A stretch of DNA of 64,000 nucleotides from Agromyces sp. H66 (GTDB lineage: Bacteria > Actinomycetota > Actinomycetes > Actinomycetales > Microbacteriaceae): the NCBI RefSeq assembly GCF_004959775.1, contig NZ_SJZG01000004.1, positions 231,196-295,195 on the forward strand, written 5' to 3'. The notes under the pieces were generated by a model that searched no databases, had not been told where the DNA came from, and saw only the letters and a program-made list of their open reading frames with translations. The translations under genes were made by a program, and so were the position numbers. This document shows positions 52,440-61,996 of this stretch, piece by piece. Numbering within the stretch: position 1 is the stretch's first letter; each line of letters starts with the position of its first letter.

Positions 52440-52483
52440 GCGGATGCCTCGGGGCCGATGAGCGTCGGCCTCGCGGCATCCGC
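52440..52483. terminator. Long hairpin terminator between prfB and the cupin gene
   Basis: 19-bp arms, with two mismatches, start with GCGGATGCC and close with GGCATCCGC around loop TGAGCG. It serves both convergent genes. Confidence 0.82.
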
Positions 52484-52493
52484 CCGCTGTCGC

Positions 52494-52922
52494 TCACCAG
52501 GGCGACGGACGCCCTTCGGCGCGCGAGGCGTCGTCGGGAAGGTGCGGCAGCTCGTGGCCGCCTGCCCGGATGCACAGCCAACGCAGCTGCTCGGGGCTGT
52601 CGGGCAGCGCCCGCCAGGTGCGCCACACGCCCTGGCCCACTCGAACGACGGTGCCGGGGCCGACGTCGACGACCTCGTCGTCGAGACCCATCTGGCCGCG
52701 GCCCGCAAGGAACACGTACAACTCCTCGATGCGGTCGTGCGTGTGCCAGTACCCCGCCTCCTCGCCCGGCTCGAACGCGTTCGCGGTCATGCCGATGTAC
52801 TGCATCGTGAGGTCGTGATCGACGACGCGTCGACCGTCGCGCGTCGAGGTGGGACGGAAGCCACCGAAGTGCTGCCGCCACTCGTCGAGTCCGCCCATTT
52901 CCAGAACTTGGTAGTCAGTCAC
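52494..52922 (-). CDS. Cupin domain protein
   Basis: A 142-residue single-domain cupin: motif 1 GYWHTHDRIEELYVFLAGRG (two His and a Glu as metal ligands) and motif 2 VRVGQGVWRTWRALPD, in which the usual second-motif His is not obvious. Function unknown. It starts at GTG 52922, 6 nt after TACAGT (52929-52934); the longer open frame upstream is not coding. Confidence 0.85.
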   Translation of the reverse strand: MTDYQVLEMGGLDEWRQHFGGFRPTSTRDGRRVVDHDLTMQYIGMTANAFEPGEEAGYWHTHDRIEELYVFLAGRGQMGLDDEVVDVGPGTVVRVGQGVWRTWRALPDSPEQLRWLCIRAGGHELPHLPDDASRAEGRPSPW

Positions 52923-52928
52923 GACGAC

Positions 52929-52934
52929 ACTGTA
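52929..52934 (-). promoter_or_regulatory. -10 element TACAGT of the cupin gene
   Basis: TACAGT is followed by GTCGTC and the GTG start, consistent with leaderless mRNA; it fixes the start at 52922. Confidence 0.55.
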
Positions 52935-53001
52935 ACCGGCGCGGCACGTGACGCTCGACGCCTGTGGATGCGGCGAGGCGGATGCCGGAACGGCGGCGCA
53001 C

Positions 53002-53751
53002 TCAGGACCGCATGGCGAACTTCGCCAGCGCCCGCGAGCGCGCCGCGGCGACGAACGCGCGGATGAGCGCGATGCCCTCGGGGTCGAGCCGCTCCTCGGG
53101 GTGCCATTGCACGCCGAGGCAGAATGCCCCATCGGTCGCCTCGATGGCTTCCACCACGCCATCGGGCGCGGTGGCGGAGGCCACGAGCCCCTCGCCCAGT
53201 CGGTCCACGCCCTGGTGGTGATGCGAGGAGATGTCGAACTCGAGCTCGTGCGTGATACTGCTGAGCAGCGTGCCCGGCGTGATCGACACTGGGTGCGACG
53301 TGTGGGTGCCGTACTCGGCACGGTGCGGCGTGAGGTCGAGCCGGTCGCCCAGGTGCTGCTCGAGCGTGCCGCCGAGCGCCACGTTGATCACCTGCATCCC
53401 GCGACAGGCGCCGAGCACGGGCATGCCGCGTTCGCGCGCGAGCCGCGTGAGCTCGATCTCGAGTTCGTCGCGCACCCGCAGCGATGCGTCGTTCGACGGA
53501 TGCGCCTCGCTTCCGTAGAGGGTCGCGTCGAGGTCGCGACCACCGGGGAGGAACAGGCCGTCGACGGCATCGAGGAGCCGCCCCGGGTCGCCCAGGTGCA
53601 CCTCGAGGCTCGGGAACAGCAGCGGCGCGCCGCCGGCCTCCTCGATCGCCGAGACGTAGGCGTGCGGGATCCCGTCGGTGGGGATGTCCACCCAGGCGCC
53701 CGAACTCGCCGACTTGCGGTCGGCGACGAGGCCGATCGTCGGAACGGTCAT
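53002..53751 (-). CDS. Class I glutamine amidotransferase-like hydrolase (gamma-glutamyl-GABA hydrolase family)
   Basis: A 249-residue Peptidase_C26-type protein: LFLPGGRDL, nucleophile Cys in VLGACRGMQVINVALGG and the catalytic His-x-Glu in GVQWHPEE. Such enzymes (PuuD-like) remove glutamate from gamma-glutamyl amines in polyamine breakdown; the partner puu genes are not here. ATG 53751, with GGGAGACG, is preferred over GTG 53763. It lies upstream of the cupin gene on the same strand, about 80 nt away. Confidence 0.87.
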   Translation of the reverse strand: MTVPTIGLVADRKSASSGAWVDIPTDGIPHAYVSAIEEAGGAPLLFPSLEVHLGDPGRLLDAVDGLFLPGGRDLDATLYGSEAHPSNDASLRVRDELEIELTRLARERGMPVLGACRGMQVINVALGGTLEQHLGDRLDLTPHRAEYGTHTSHPVSITPGTLLSSITHELEFDISSHHHQGVDRLGEGLVASATAPDGVVEAIEATDGAFCLGVQWHPEERLDPEGIALIRAFVAAARSRALAKFAMRS

Positions 53752-53902
53752 CACGTCTCCCACCGAGTCGAGTTCGTCTCAGTTTCCAACCTACCCGCGG
53801 ATGCGGACGGCGGGGCGTACGCGGCGTGCCGAAGTTCCCAAGTTGTGAGTTCAGCGAGTCGCAGGTGCCGATTCCGGCCGTGCTGCTTAGGCTCGATCCG
53901 AC

Positions 53903-55212
<1,310 letters not shown>

Positions 55213-55216
<4 letters not shown>

Positions 55217-56124
55217 GGTTCGGGCTCGTGCTCTCCGAGGCCGCGAACGGCCTGCGCCGCAACGCGTCCATGGTCGTCTCGGTCGTGCTCGTGACGTTCA
55301 TCTCGCTGACGTTCGTCGGCACGGCCGCGCTGCTGCAGCTGCAGATCGCGCAGATGAAGAACTACTGGTACGACCGGGCCCAGGTCGCGGTGTACCTCTG
55401 CACGGCGGTGTCGACGGCGCCGGGATGCACCGACGGCGAGGCGACCGAGGAGCAGAAGGCCGCCGTCGAGTCGCAGCTCTCGTCCGACACGCTCGCGCCG
55501 TTCATCGACGAGTTCTACTTCGAGGACCACCAACAGGCCTACGAGAACTTCCAGGAGCAGTTCGAGGGCACGCCGGCGGCCGACTACGTGACGCCCGAGG
55601 TGCTCAACGAGACGTTCTGGGTCAACCTCGTCGACCCGGGGCAGGCGGCCGTGCTCGCCGAGAGCCTCGCCGGGCTCGCGGGCGTCGAACAGGTGGTCGA
55701 CCAACGGCGGTACCTCGACCAGATCTTCGACGTGCTCAACGCGGCGAGCTACACCGCCATCGCGGTCGCGGCGATCATGCTCGTCGCGGCGGCCCTGCTC
55801 ATCGCGACCACGATCCGGCTCTCGGCGTTCTCGCGACGGCGCGAGCTCGGCATCATGCGACTCGTCGGGGCATCCAACCGATTCATCCAGACGCCCTTCG
55901 TGCTCGAGGGCGTGTTCGCCGGCCTCATCGGCTCGGTGCTCGCGGCAGGGGCGGTGGTCGCGATCGTGCACTTCTTCGTGCAGGGCTACCTCGCGGCGAA
56001 CCTGTCGTTCACCTTCGTCGACCTCACCGATGCGTTCATCGTGGTGCCGCTGCTCATCGCGGTGGGCGTGCTGCTCGCGGCCGTCTCGGCGGGCATCGCG
56101 ATCACGCGGTACCTCAAGGTCTGA
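55213..56124 (+). CDS. ftsX: Cell division protein FtsX
   Basis: A 303-residue permease-like partner of FtsE: one TM near the N-terminus ([21 protein letters not shown]), an extracytoplasmic domain of ~150 residues with two cysteines ([12 protein letters not shown]), then three TM helices and [30 protein letters not shown], the conserved cytosolic loop. The extracellular domain presumably binds a cell-wall hydrolase. ATG 55213 overlaps the ftsE stop. Confidence 0.95.
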
Positions 56125-56130
56125 TCCGGT

Positions 56131-56179
56131 CGGTCCCTGAGCCAGTCGAAGGGCGGCGGTCCCTCGGCCCGTCGAAGGG
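56131..56179. repeat. Two dispersed CGGTCCCT...GTCGAAGGG repeat units
   Basis: Units at 56131-56153 and 56157-56179 each run CGGTCCCT(GAGCCA/CGGCCC)GTCGAAGGG in the ftsX-smpB gap. They are the reverse orientation of the CCCTTCGAC repeats at the end of murI. Confidence 0.7.
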
Positions 56180-56242
56180 TAGACTGAACGGCTGCTTCCG
56201 GATGTCCCGGCGGCATCCGTCATCGAGACCGAGGAGCGACAC

Positions 56243-56719
56243 GTGCCCAGGGAACGCGGTCAGAAGGTCGTCGCGACCAACCGCAAGGCGCGCCACGACT
56301 ACACGATCGAGGACACCTACGAGGCGGGCATCGTGCTCACCGGAACCGAGGTGAAGTCGCTCCGCGAGGGCCGTGCGTCGCTCGTCGACGGCTACGCGTT
56401 CATCGACGGCGGCGAGATGTGGCTCGACGCGGTGCACATCCCCGAGTACACCGAGGGCACGTGGAACAACCACGCGCCGAGGCGCAAGCGCAAGCTCCTG
56501 CTGCACAAGCAGGAGATCGTGAAGATCAGCCACAAGACGAAGGAGGGCGGCTACACGCTCGTCCCCCTGCAGATCTACTTCAGCGACGGCCGGGCCAAGG
56601 TCGAGCTCGCGGTCGCGAAGGGCAAGCGCGAGTACGACAAGCGTCAGGCGCTGCGCGAGCGGCAGGACAAGCGCGAGGCCGCCCGGGCGATCGCGACGCG
56701 CAAGCACCTGGGGGAGTAG
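56243..56719 (+). CDS. smpB: SsrA-binding protein SmpB
   Basis: Binds tmRNA and delivers it to stalled ribosomes in trans-translation. The 158-residue protein has [55 protein letters not shown] and the basic C-terminal tail [22 protein letters not shown] 56243 follows GAGGAGCG. The tmRNA gene itself is 4 kb downstream on the same strand. Confidence 0.96.
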   Translation: MPRERGQKVVATNRKARHDYTIEDTYEAGIVLTGTEVKSLREGRASLVDGYAFIDGGEMWLDAVHIPEYTEGTWNNHAPRRKRKLLLHKQEIVKISHKTKEGGYTLVPLQIYFSDGRAKVELAVAKGKREYDKRQALRERQDKREAARAIATRKHLGE

Positions 56720-56736
56720 CCGCGGGTCGCCACGGT

Positions 56737-57045
56737 TCAGCCGGCGATCTCGCGGAGCACCTCGAGATGTGCCGCGAAGGCGGCGCGGCCCCGCGGGGTC
56801 ATCGACAGCCACGTTCGGGGCACCTTGCCGAGATAGCCCTTGCGCACCGTGACGTAGCCGGCCGCCTCGAGGGCCGAGGCCTGCTTGCTGAGGGCCGAGT
56901 CGCTCAGCTCCACGGCATCGCGGACGAACGCGAACTCCGCCTCGTCGGCCGCGGCGAGCAGCGCGGCGATCGAGAACGGCACCGGGCGCTGCAGCAGCGG
57001 GTCGAGCCGGTGCCGCGGGTGCATGGCATCCGGGCGATCAGCCAC
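56737..57045 (-). CDS. Winged-helix transcriptional regulator (HTH_27/ArsR-like)
   Basis: A 102-residue one-domain regulator: DPLLQRPVPFSIAALLAAADEAEFAFVRDAVELSDSALSKQASALEAAGYVTVRKG, a helix-turn-helix in which SDSALSKQASALE is the recognition helix, then the wing. It overlaps the 3' end of the upstream membrane-protein gene by 8 bp and so is co-transcribed with it. A palindrome before that gene may be its operator. Confidence 0.85.
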   Translation of the reverse strand: MADRPDAMHPRHRLDPLLQRPVPFSIAALLAAADEAEFAFVRDAVELSDSALSKQASALEAAGYVTVRKGYLGKVPRTWLSMTPRGRAAFAAHLEVLREIAG

Positions 57046-57493
57046 GGACGACCACCAGTTCGCGCACCGAGCCCCAGAGCGGCGGCACCGCCGTGACCGC
57101 GGCGGCGACCGCGAAGAACGCCACGGATCCCGGGAAGATCAGGAGCCCGGCGCCGAGCGACGCGGCGAAGCACGCGCCCCATGCACCCATGGCGATGCCG
57201 AATCGGCGCGAGAAGCCGAGGCTCGATGCGCGGATGCGCCGCAGGTGCACGACGGCGAGCACGCCCAGCACGGCCGCGAAGGCGAGCGAGACGCCGAGGA
57301 TCGCGGCCTCGTCGGTGCGCGCGAACCAGCCGAGCGCGGCGAGGTAGACGGCGGATGCCGCGGCGAGGCCGGTGAGCCATGCGGACGCCGAGGCCGAGCC
57401 CTCGACGGAGACCCGGCGGCCGGCGGCCCGGGCTTCGTGCAACCGCGCCTCGGCGGCGTCGCGGTCGATCGGGGAGTCGTCGTGGTCGTCCAT
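57038..57493 (-). CDS. Small membrane protein upstream of the winged-helix regulator
   Basis: A 151-residue protein with an acidic, soluble N-terminus (~40 residues) and four TM helices (~42-60, 66-84, 98-116, 122-138). The family is not recognised; such DUF-type four-helix proteins often pair with PadR/ArsR-like regulators. ATG 57493 lies 6 nt after TAGAGT (57500-57505). Confidence 0.8.
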   Translation of the reverse strand: MDDHDDSPIDRDAAEARLHEARAAGRRVSVEGSASASAWLTGLAAASAVYLAALGWFARTDEAAILGVSLAFAAVLGVLAVVHLRRIRASSLGFSRRFGIAMGAWGACFAASLGAGLLIFPGSVAFFAVAAAVTAVPPLWGSVRELVVVRG

Positions 57494-57499
57494 CGCGAC

Positions 57500-57505
57500 A
57501 CTCTA
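57500..57505 (-). promoter_or_regulatory. -10 element TAGAGT of the membrane-protein/regulator operon
   Basis: It is 6 nt before ATG 57493, consistent with a leaderless mRNA. Confidence 0.55.
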
Positions 57506-57512
57506 GCAAGTA

Positions 57513-57529
57513 CTTTCCATCACGGAAAG
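57513..57529. promoter_or_regulatory. Candidate operator of the winged-helix regulator
   Basis: CTTTCC and GGAAAG form a perfect 6-bp inverted repeat spaced by ATCAC, just upstream of the TAGAGT -10, where a bound regulator would block the operon promoter. Confidence 0.55.
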
Positions 57530-57598
57530 CGGCTGTGCGGGAATCTTGCCCTTCGCCGCCATGAGCGAACGCTCGGAGGATTCCCGAAGGTGCGCGAG

Positions 57599-57604
57599 TA
57601 GGCT
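57599..57604 (+). promoter_or_regulatory. -10 element TAGGCT of the phosphatase gene
   Basis: It ends 7 nt before ATG 57612, which fixes that start over the upstream in-frame ATG 57546. Confidence 0.55.
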
Positions 57605-57611
57605 CATCGCG

Positions 57612-58346
57612 ATGGAGACCTCGACGCGCATCCCGATCCCCGGCACGTACAACTTCCGCGACGTCGGCGGGCTGCCGGCGCTCGGCGGCCGGGTGCGCGA
57701 GGGCGTGCTGTTCCGCTCCGACGGACTGCACCGGCTGGGCGACGAGGGTCGCGCCCACCTCCGCCGGCTCCGCGTCGGCCGGGTGATCGACCTCCGCGAC
57801 GAGAACGAGGCGGCGGTCATGCCCGACGACCTCGACGGGCTCGACGTCGAGGTGCTGAGACTCCCGGTCTTCGAGGGATCTGGCGCCTCGCAGGGCGCAC
57901 GCGGCATCTCGCTCGACGCGCTCTACCACCGCATCGTCACGCAGCACACCGCGGTCGTCGTGGGCGCGCTCCGTGAGATCGCCACGGCCCGCGAGCAGTC
58001 GGTCGTGGTGCACTGCACCGCCGGCAAGGACCGCACCGGGGTCGTCGTCGCCCTCGCGCTCAGCGCGGTCGGCGTGCACCGCGACGCCGTCGTCGAGGAC
58101 TACGCGCGCACCGAGGCGAACCTCGCCGGCGAGTGGCTCGAGCAGATGGTCGCCATGATCGGCCGGTACGGCATCCCCGACACCCCCGAACTCCGCGTGC
58201 TCATGGGCGGCAGCCCGCCCGAGGCGATCGAGGGCATGCTCGACACGGTCGAGCGCTCGCACGGCTCGACTCGCGAATACCTGCTCGCTGCCGGCCTCGC
58301 GCTGCACGAGCTCTCCGCCCTCGAAGAGCTGCTCATCGCCGACTGA
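57612..58346 (+). CDS. Protein-tyrosine phosphatase (Y_phosphatase3 family)
   Basis: A 244-residue protein: N-terminal TYNFRDVGGLPALGGRVREGVLFRSDGL and catalytic P-loop VVHCTAGKDRTGVVVAL, with Cys nucleophile and Arg. This family (DUF1 phosphatases such as MptpB relatives) removes phosphate from phosphotyrosine and phosphoserine. It starts at ATG 57612 by promoter spacing. Confidence 0.9.
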   Translation: METSTRIPIPGTYNFRDVGGLPALGGRVREGVLFRSDGLHRLGDEGRAHLRRLRVGRVIDLRDENEAAVMPDDLDGLDVEVLRLPVFEGSGASQGARGISLDALYHRIVTQHTAVVVGALREIATAREQSVVVHCTAGKDRTGVVVALALSAVGVHRDAVVEDYARTEANLAGEWLEQMVAMIGRYGIPDTPELRVLMGGSPPEAIEGMLDTVERSHGSTREYLLAAGLALHELSALEELLIAD

Positions 58347-58353
58347 GGCGTGC

Positions 58354-59019
58354 TCAGGCGCCCGCCGCCGTGAACCGCGCGTCGACGGATGCCTCGATCA
58401 CGAGCTGTGCGGGCGCGAACTCGGCGCCCTGCGGCCCTCCGCCGAACTCGGCGGCCGTGCGCATCATCATCGCCTTCGGCGCGCCGGGCATCGGCTGCGC
58501 ACTCAGCATGCCGTGGTCGGCGAGTTCGACCGGCGTCGGCTCGCCGAGACCGAGCGCCGATGCGTACACGCGCGCCTTCGCGAGGGCGTCGGCGACGGCC
58601 GCCCGCTGCGCGTCCTCCTGCACACGTCGGCGCGTGGCATCCGTCAACCGCCACTCGATGCCGCCGATCGTGATCTCGGCGGCCCCGGCCGCCTCGCCGA
58701 CCCATTCGCCGAGCCGTGCCAGATCGCTGAAGACCACCTCGACCTCGGCGCTCGCCTGGTGCACGAGCGGCAGCTGCTTGCCCTCGCTGTTCCAGGGACG
58801 GTACGACCACACTCGGAGCTGTCCCGCCGACCAGGTGTCGAGGGCACCGGATGCCTCGAGCTCGCGCACCTGGGCCAGCACGCGATCATGGGCGGCGGTG
58901 GTGCGACCGTGCACGTGCTCGCGAACGGCGCCCTGCGCGCCGATCGAGAGGCTGACGGCACCGAGTTCGGGAGCGATGCGCTCCTCGGCGCGGCCGGTGA
59001 CGGCGATCGTGGTCGGCAT
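58354..59019 (-). CDS. SIMPL domain (DUF541) protein
   Basis: A 221-residue protein with TTIAVTGRAEERIAPELGAVSLSIGA at the N-terminus and ALAKARVYASALGLGEPTPVELADHG, typical of SIMPL/DUF541 proteins, which occur in the envelope or cytosol with an unclear role. No signal peptide is present. It converges on the phosphatase gene, 7 nt apart. ATG 59019 has AGGAGACAACGC upstream. Confidence 0.88.
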   Translation of the reverse strand: MPTTIAVTGRAEERIAPELGAVSLSIGAQGAVREHVHGRTTAAHDRVLAQVRELEASGALDTWSAGQLRVWSYRPWNSEGKQLPLVHQASAEVEVVFSDLARLGEWVGEAAGAAEITIGGIEWRLTDATRRRVQEDAQRAAVADALAKARVYASALGLGEPTPVELADHGMLSAQPMPGAPKAMMMRTAAEFGGGPQGAEFAPAQLVIEASVDARFTAAGA

Positions 59020-59118
59020 GCGTTGTCTCCTCTGCGTGCGGATGACCTCCTCGTCGCCGCGCCCCGGGCTCGCGTCGTACGCGGTCGTCCTCAGCTTACG
59101 GGCCGCGCGGCCCGGGCG

Positions 59119-60408
59119 TCAGGAGCGTGTGGGGGCGGGGAGCGCCCCGGCGTCGGCGAAGAGCCGCTCGAAGACCGCGTTGCGCTCGAACTGCATCGCG
59201 TGGGCGCGGGCGCGCTCGGCACGGGCCGCGCGTTCGCCCGGTGCGAGCGCGAGCGCCTCGTCGATGGCGGCGGCGATGGCATCGGGATCGTCCACCGGCA
59301 CGATCATGGCGTGATCGCCCACGGCCTCGCGGATACCGCCGGTCTCGGTCGTGATGACCGGGCCGCCGCCGGAGAGCAGCTGCTCGGCGAGGGCGATGCC
59401 GAACGTCTCGACGAATTCAGGACGCGGCTTGCTGGGCAGCACGTAGGCGGCGCATCCGGCCATCAGGGCGGGCTTCTCGGCGTCGTCGACGTCGTCGAGG
59501 AACATGATGCGGTCGGCGCGCGGGGATGCCGCGGCGAGCCGGCGCAGTGCGTCGGACTCGGGTCCGCGACCGGCGATCACGAGGCGCAGGCGTTCGCCGG
59601 CCGGGGTCCGCTCGAAGGCGGCGATGAGGTCGTCGACGCCCTTCGCCGCGGCGAGCCTGGACAGGAACAGCACGTAGCCGTCGCGTTCGAGTCCGCGGGC
59701 GGCGAGCACGCCGTCGACGTGCGACGGGTCGAGGTCGACGTACTGCGACGTGTCGATCGCGGGGTAGGACACGCCGATGCGCGCGCGGCACTGGTCGGCG
59801 AACCGGGTGCCGTGGCACGCGTCGACCTCGTCCGCGGCGGCGATGATGAGGTCACGGGTGTATGCCGAGACCGCCACGCAGTGGTCCTGCGCGAGGTAGC
59901 TCGACAGCACGTGCGCCGCGGCGCCGAATCGCCCCTCGCCGACGCACGAGCGGACGACGTTCGTGACATCCGATCCGACCGCCTCGGCGATCGTGGTGAC
60001 GTTCACCGGCAGTCCCGTGCTCCAGGCGGCGCGCACGGCGTCGGCGACCGCCACCGTGTGCGGACTGAGGTAGAGCGAGAGGCACACGGTCGGCACGCCG
60101 TCGGTGAAGAGCTCGACGAGCCGCCCCGTGATGCCGGCCAGGTAGCGGCCGTCGGGAACCTTGTAGTCGCCGACGGGCTCGGGACGCTCGACGATGATGC
60201 CCTCGCGGTAGGGGAGCACGCCGTCGAGCGGCTTCAGGGGCAGGCCGGTGGCCTCCAGCCGCTCGACGGGCCAGGTCACGATGCGAACCTCGTCGAAGCC
60301 GTGCTCGATGGCCGCCTCGGCGAGGTTGCGGCCCTCCACCGAATGCCCGCAGATCACCGGGTCGGCGCGGTTCACGATGACGAGTCGGTTGCGGGGCCCC
60401 GTGCGCAT
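59119..60408 (-). CDS. GT4-family glycosyltransferase
   Basis: A 429-residue GT-B enzyme: N-terminal RLVIVNRADPVICGHSVEGRNLAEAA (acceptor side) and a C-terminal domain with GYVLFLSRLAAAKGVDDLIAAFE, LVIAGRGPESDAL and PSKPRPEFVETFGIALAEQLLSGGGPVI, the conserved E-x7-E nucleotide-sugar motif. Donor and acceptor are unknown. ATG 60408 (MRTGPRNRLVIVN) sits 5 nt after TACGAT. An upstream ATG at 60519 has an even better -10 (TAACGT, 6 nt) and its first ~20 codons are GC3-biased, so a 37-residue longer form is possible. Confidence 0.85.
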   Translation of the reverse strand: MRTGPRNRLVIVNRADPVICGHSVEGRNLAEAAIEHGFDEVRIVTWPVERLEATGLPLKPLDGVLPYREGIIVERPEPVGDYKVPDGRYLAGITGRLVELFTDGVPTVCLSLYLSPHTVAVADAVRAAWSTGLPVNVTTIAEAVGSDVTNVVRSCVGEGRFGAAAHVLSSYLAQDHCVAVSAYTRDLIIAAADEVDACHGTRFADQCRARIGVSYPAIDTSQYVDLDPSHVDGVLAARGLERDGYVLFLSRLAAAKGVDDLIAAFERTPAGERLRLVIAGRGPESDALRRLAAASPRADRIMFLDDVDDAEKPALMAGCAAYVLPSKPRPEFVETFGIALAEQLLSGGGPVITTETGGIREAVGDHAMIVPVDDPDAIAAAIDEALALAPGERAARAERARAHAMQFERNAVFERLFADAGALPAPTRS

Positions 60409-60733
60409 GGCTGATCGTATCGAGCGCGGCGGCCGAATCCTCCGAGGATCCACAGGACCGGGGACGCCGAGGACGCGCGGGTCGACGATCGTGAGCGGGC
60501 CGAGGCCGGAAGTTCCCATGCGGGGACGTTACGGGCCGGACGTCGATCGTGGGTTACGGTCGGGTGAACGATGCACGCGGCATCCGTTCGCGGGCACTTC
60601 GCCGGTGCCCTGCCGGGGGAATGACAGCACCCTGCGCCCTGTTGTATCCTGTAAGGCCGCCACCCCTTCGGGAGAGGTGGATTGGAAACTCCACAGCGTG
60701 CGACAACGGCCCGCCGAACCGGTCTCGAACCGG

Positions 60734-60739
60734 TAGGCG
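60734..60739 (+). promoter_or_regulatory. -10 element TAGGCG of ssrA
   Basis: TAGGCG lies 6 nt before the predicted 5' end of tmRNA. The 60520-60733 stretch upstream contains no gene but shows a TATCCT hexamer (60645-60650), a CCACC/GGTGG hairpin and paired ACCGGT words. Confidence 0.55.
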
Positions 60740-60745
60740 ACACAC

Positions 60746-61115
60746 GGGGATGATCGGTTTCGACATCGTCTGCGAACCCACGAGAAGCGGGCCGAGGATG
60801 CAGGGTTATCTCGTGAACGCTCCCTGCAAAACAATAACTGCCGAAAAGAAGCAGTCTGACTTCGCCCTCGCTGCCTAAGCGAGCCCGATAGTCCGTCAGC
60901 CCGGGTCTGTTCCCGCCCCGGTCGCTGGCGTCATCTAGGGAACTTGCTGCGCGTCGTCGCCTGAGCGACGCGCGGGACTTTCTTCAGGCTGGGCCTGTCG
61001 ACTTGGGTGCCTGTGGCAAAGGTCGGGGCCGAGCAGAACGCTTGCACAGGCTGCGCCCGGAGAAGGCGTGGAATCACAGCGATGGACGGGGGTTCAATTC
61101 CCCCCATCTCCACCA
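60746..61115 (+). ncRNA. ssrA: Transfer-messenger RNA (tmRNA)
   Basis: Rescues stalled ribosomes with SmpB. The 5' GGGGATG pairs with 3' CATCTCC before an encoded CCA end (ACCA at 61112-61115); the T-arm is GGGGG-TTCAATT-CCCCC. The tag frame starts at GCC 60840 and stops at TAA 60876, giving AEKKQSDFALAA, which ends in the degron ALAA. A GCA at 60826 in another frame would stop after three codons, so it is not the resume codon. Pseudoknot segments lie between 60880 and 61060. Confidence 0.95.
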
Positions 61116-61140
61116 TGGTCGTTGTCGCACGTTGCGGTCC

Positions 61141-61180
61141 AGCACGAAGGCCGCCCCGGAATCGGGGCGGCCTTCGTGCT
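61141..61180. terminator. Perfect 18-bp terminator after ssrA
   Basis: AGCACGAAGGCCGCCCCG and its complement enclose the loop GAAT. It serves ssrA and the convergent secreted-protein gene. Confidence 0.92.
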
Positions 61181-61196
61181 GCCTGAGGCGTCGGCG

Positions 61197-61568
61197 TCAG
61201 TGCTCGGCGCTGCATCCCTCGAGCAGCTGGATGCCGTTCTGGTTCTGCCGCTTCTCCAGCACCGACCCGTGCGAGTCGCAGATCGCGTTCACGAGGAGCG
61301 CGTAGCCCTCGCCGTTCTGGAAGTTGCCCTTCGCGCCCGGTGTGAGCTCGACGGTTCCCGGGGGTACGAACACCCACTCCTCGGGAGCGCCCGGGAAGAC
61401 ACTGGGCAGCCAGACCCAGTTGCCCTGCACGACCGGCCCGTCGGTGCAGACGGCACCGCAGTCGGCTGGCGGCTTATTGGGGTTGTAGCAGTCGAGCGCC
61501 TGGGCGGCCGTGGGTACGAGCACGAACGCGGCGGCGAGGCCGGCCGCGAGGAGTGCTTTCTTCAACAT
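61197..61568 (-). CDS. Small secreted protein of unknown function
   Basis: A 123-residue protein with a signal peptide (MLKKALLAAGLAAAFVLVPTAAQA, cleavage near AQA). The mature part has CYNPNKPPADCGAVC near the N-terminus and further cysteines at ICDSHG and EGCSAEH, so it is probably disulfide-stabilised outside the cell. ATG 61568 with GGAGGAACC is preferred over the longer frame. The family is not recognised. Confidence 0.78.
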   Translation of the reverse strand: MLKKALLAAGLAAAFVLVPTAAQALDCYNPNKPPADCGAVCTDGPVVQGNWVWLPSVFPGAPEEWVFVPPGTVELTPGAKGNFQNGEGYALLVNAICDSHGSVLEKRQNQNGIQLLEGCSAEH

Positions 61569-61770
61569 GGTTCCTCCGTTTGCTTCATCGGTCACGGAAA
61601 GAGACGGACATTGAACCGACCGTATCGAGGCATGAGGAGGAGTCGACAGCCCCTGACCGGGGGTGGAGCGTCCCGCTCGGCCGCGGAAAGCCCATGGGAC
61701 CTACGGCCCGTCGCGCTCCGTTCGCCGCCGGTAGCCAGAGCGACGGCGTTCGAGACCGAGGAGGCACACG

Positions 61771-61975
61771 GTGGCGGGCTACGAACGAGTCAAGGTGGTC
61801 GGTGGCGCGGGGGGGCGTGGGGGGTTCTTCTTCCTGCTCGCCTACCTCGGCGCCGCGATCTACTTCATCTCGACGTCGGACGGGAGCTTCTGGGGCGTCG
61901 TGCTGGGGTTGCTGCAGGCCATCGTGTGGCCCGTTCTACCTCGTGTACCACGTGCTCCTGCTGCTCGGGGCGTGA
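61771..61975 (+). pseudogene. Small membrane protein with a 1-bp frameshift
   Basis: GTG 61771, behind a GAGGAGG ribosome binding site, opens GRGGFFFLLAYLGAAIYFISTSDGSFWGVVLGLLQAIVWP. After CCC at 61930-61932 this frame leaves the membrane pattern (VLPRVPRAPAARG..., to 62028), whereas the next frame continues FYLVYHVLLLLGA and stops at 61975. The two together give a ~67-residue, two-helix protein of a common small actinobacterial family. An extra C in CCC explains it: either a real frameshift or an error. Confidence 0.75.
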
Positions 61976-61996
61976 CCCCGCGCCGCCGCGCCGGCG

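Noticed and set aside
60826-60837. GCA 60826 as tmRNA resume codon
   Set aside because: It leads to a stop after three codons; GCC 60840 gives a 12-residue tag ending ALAA.
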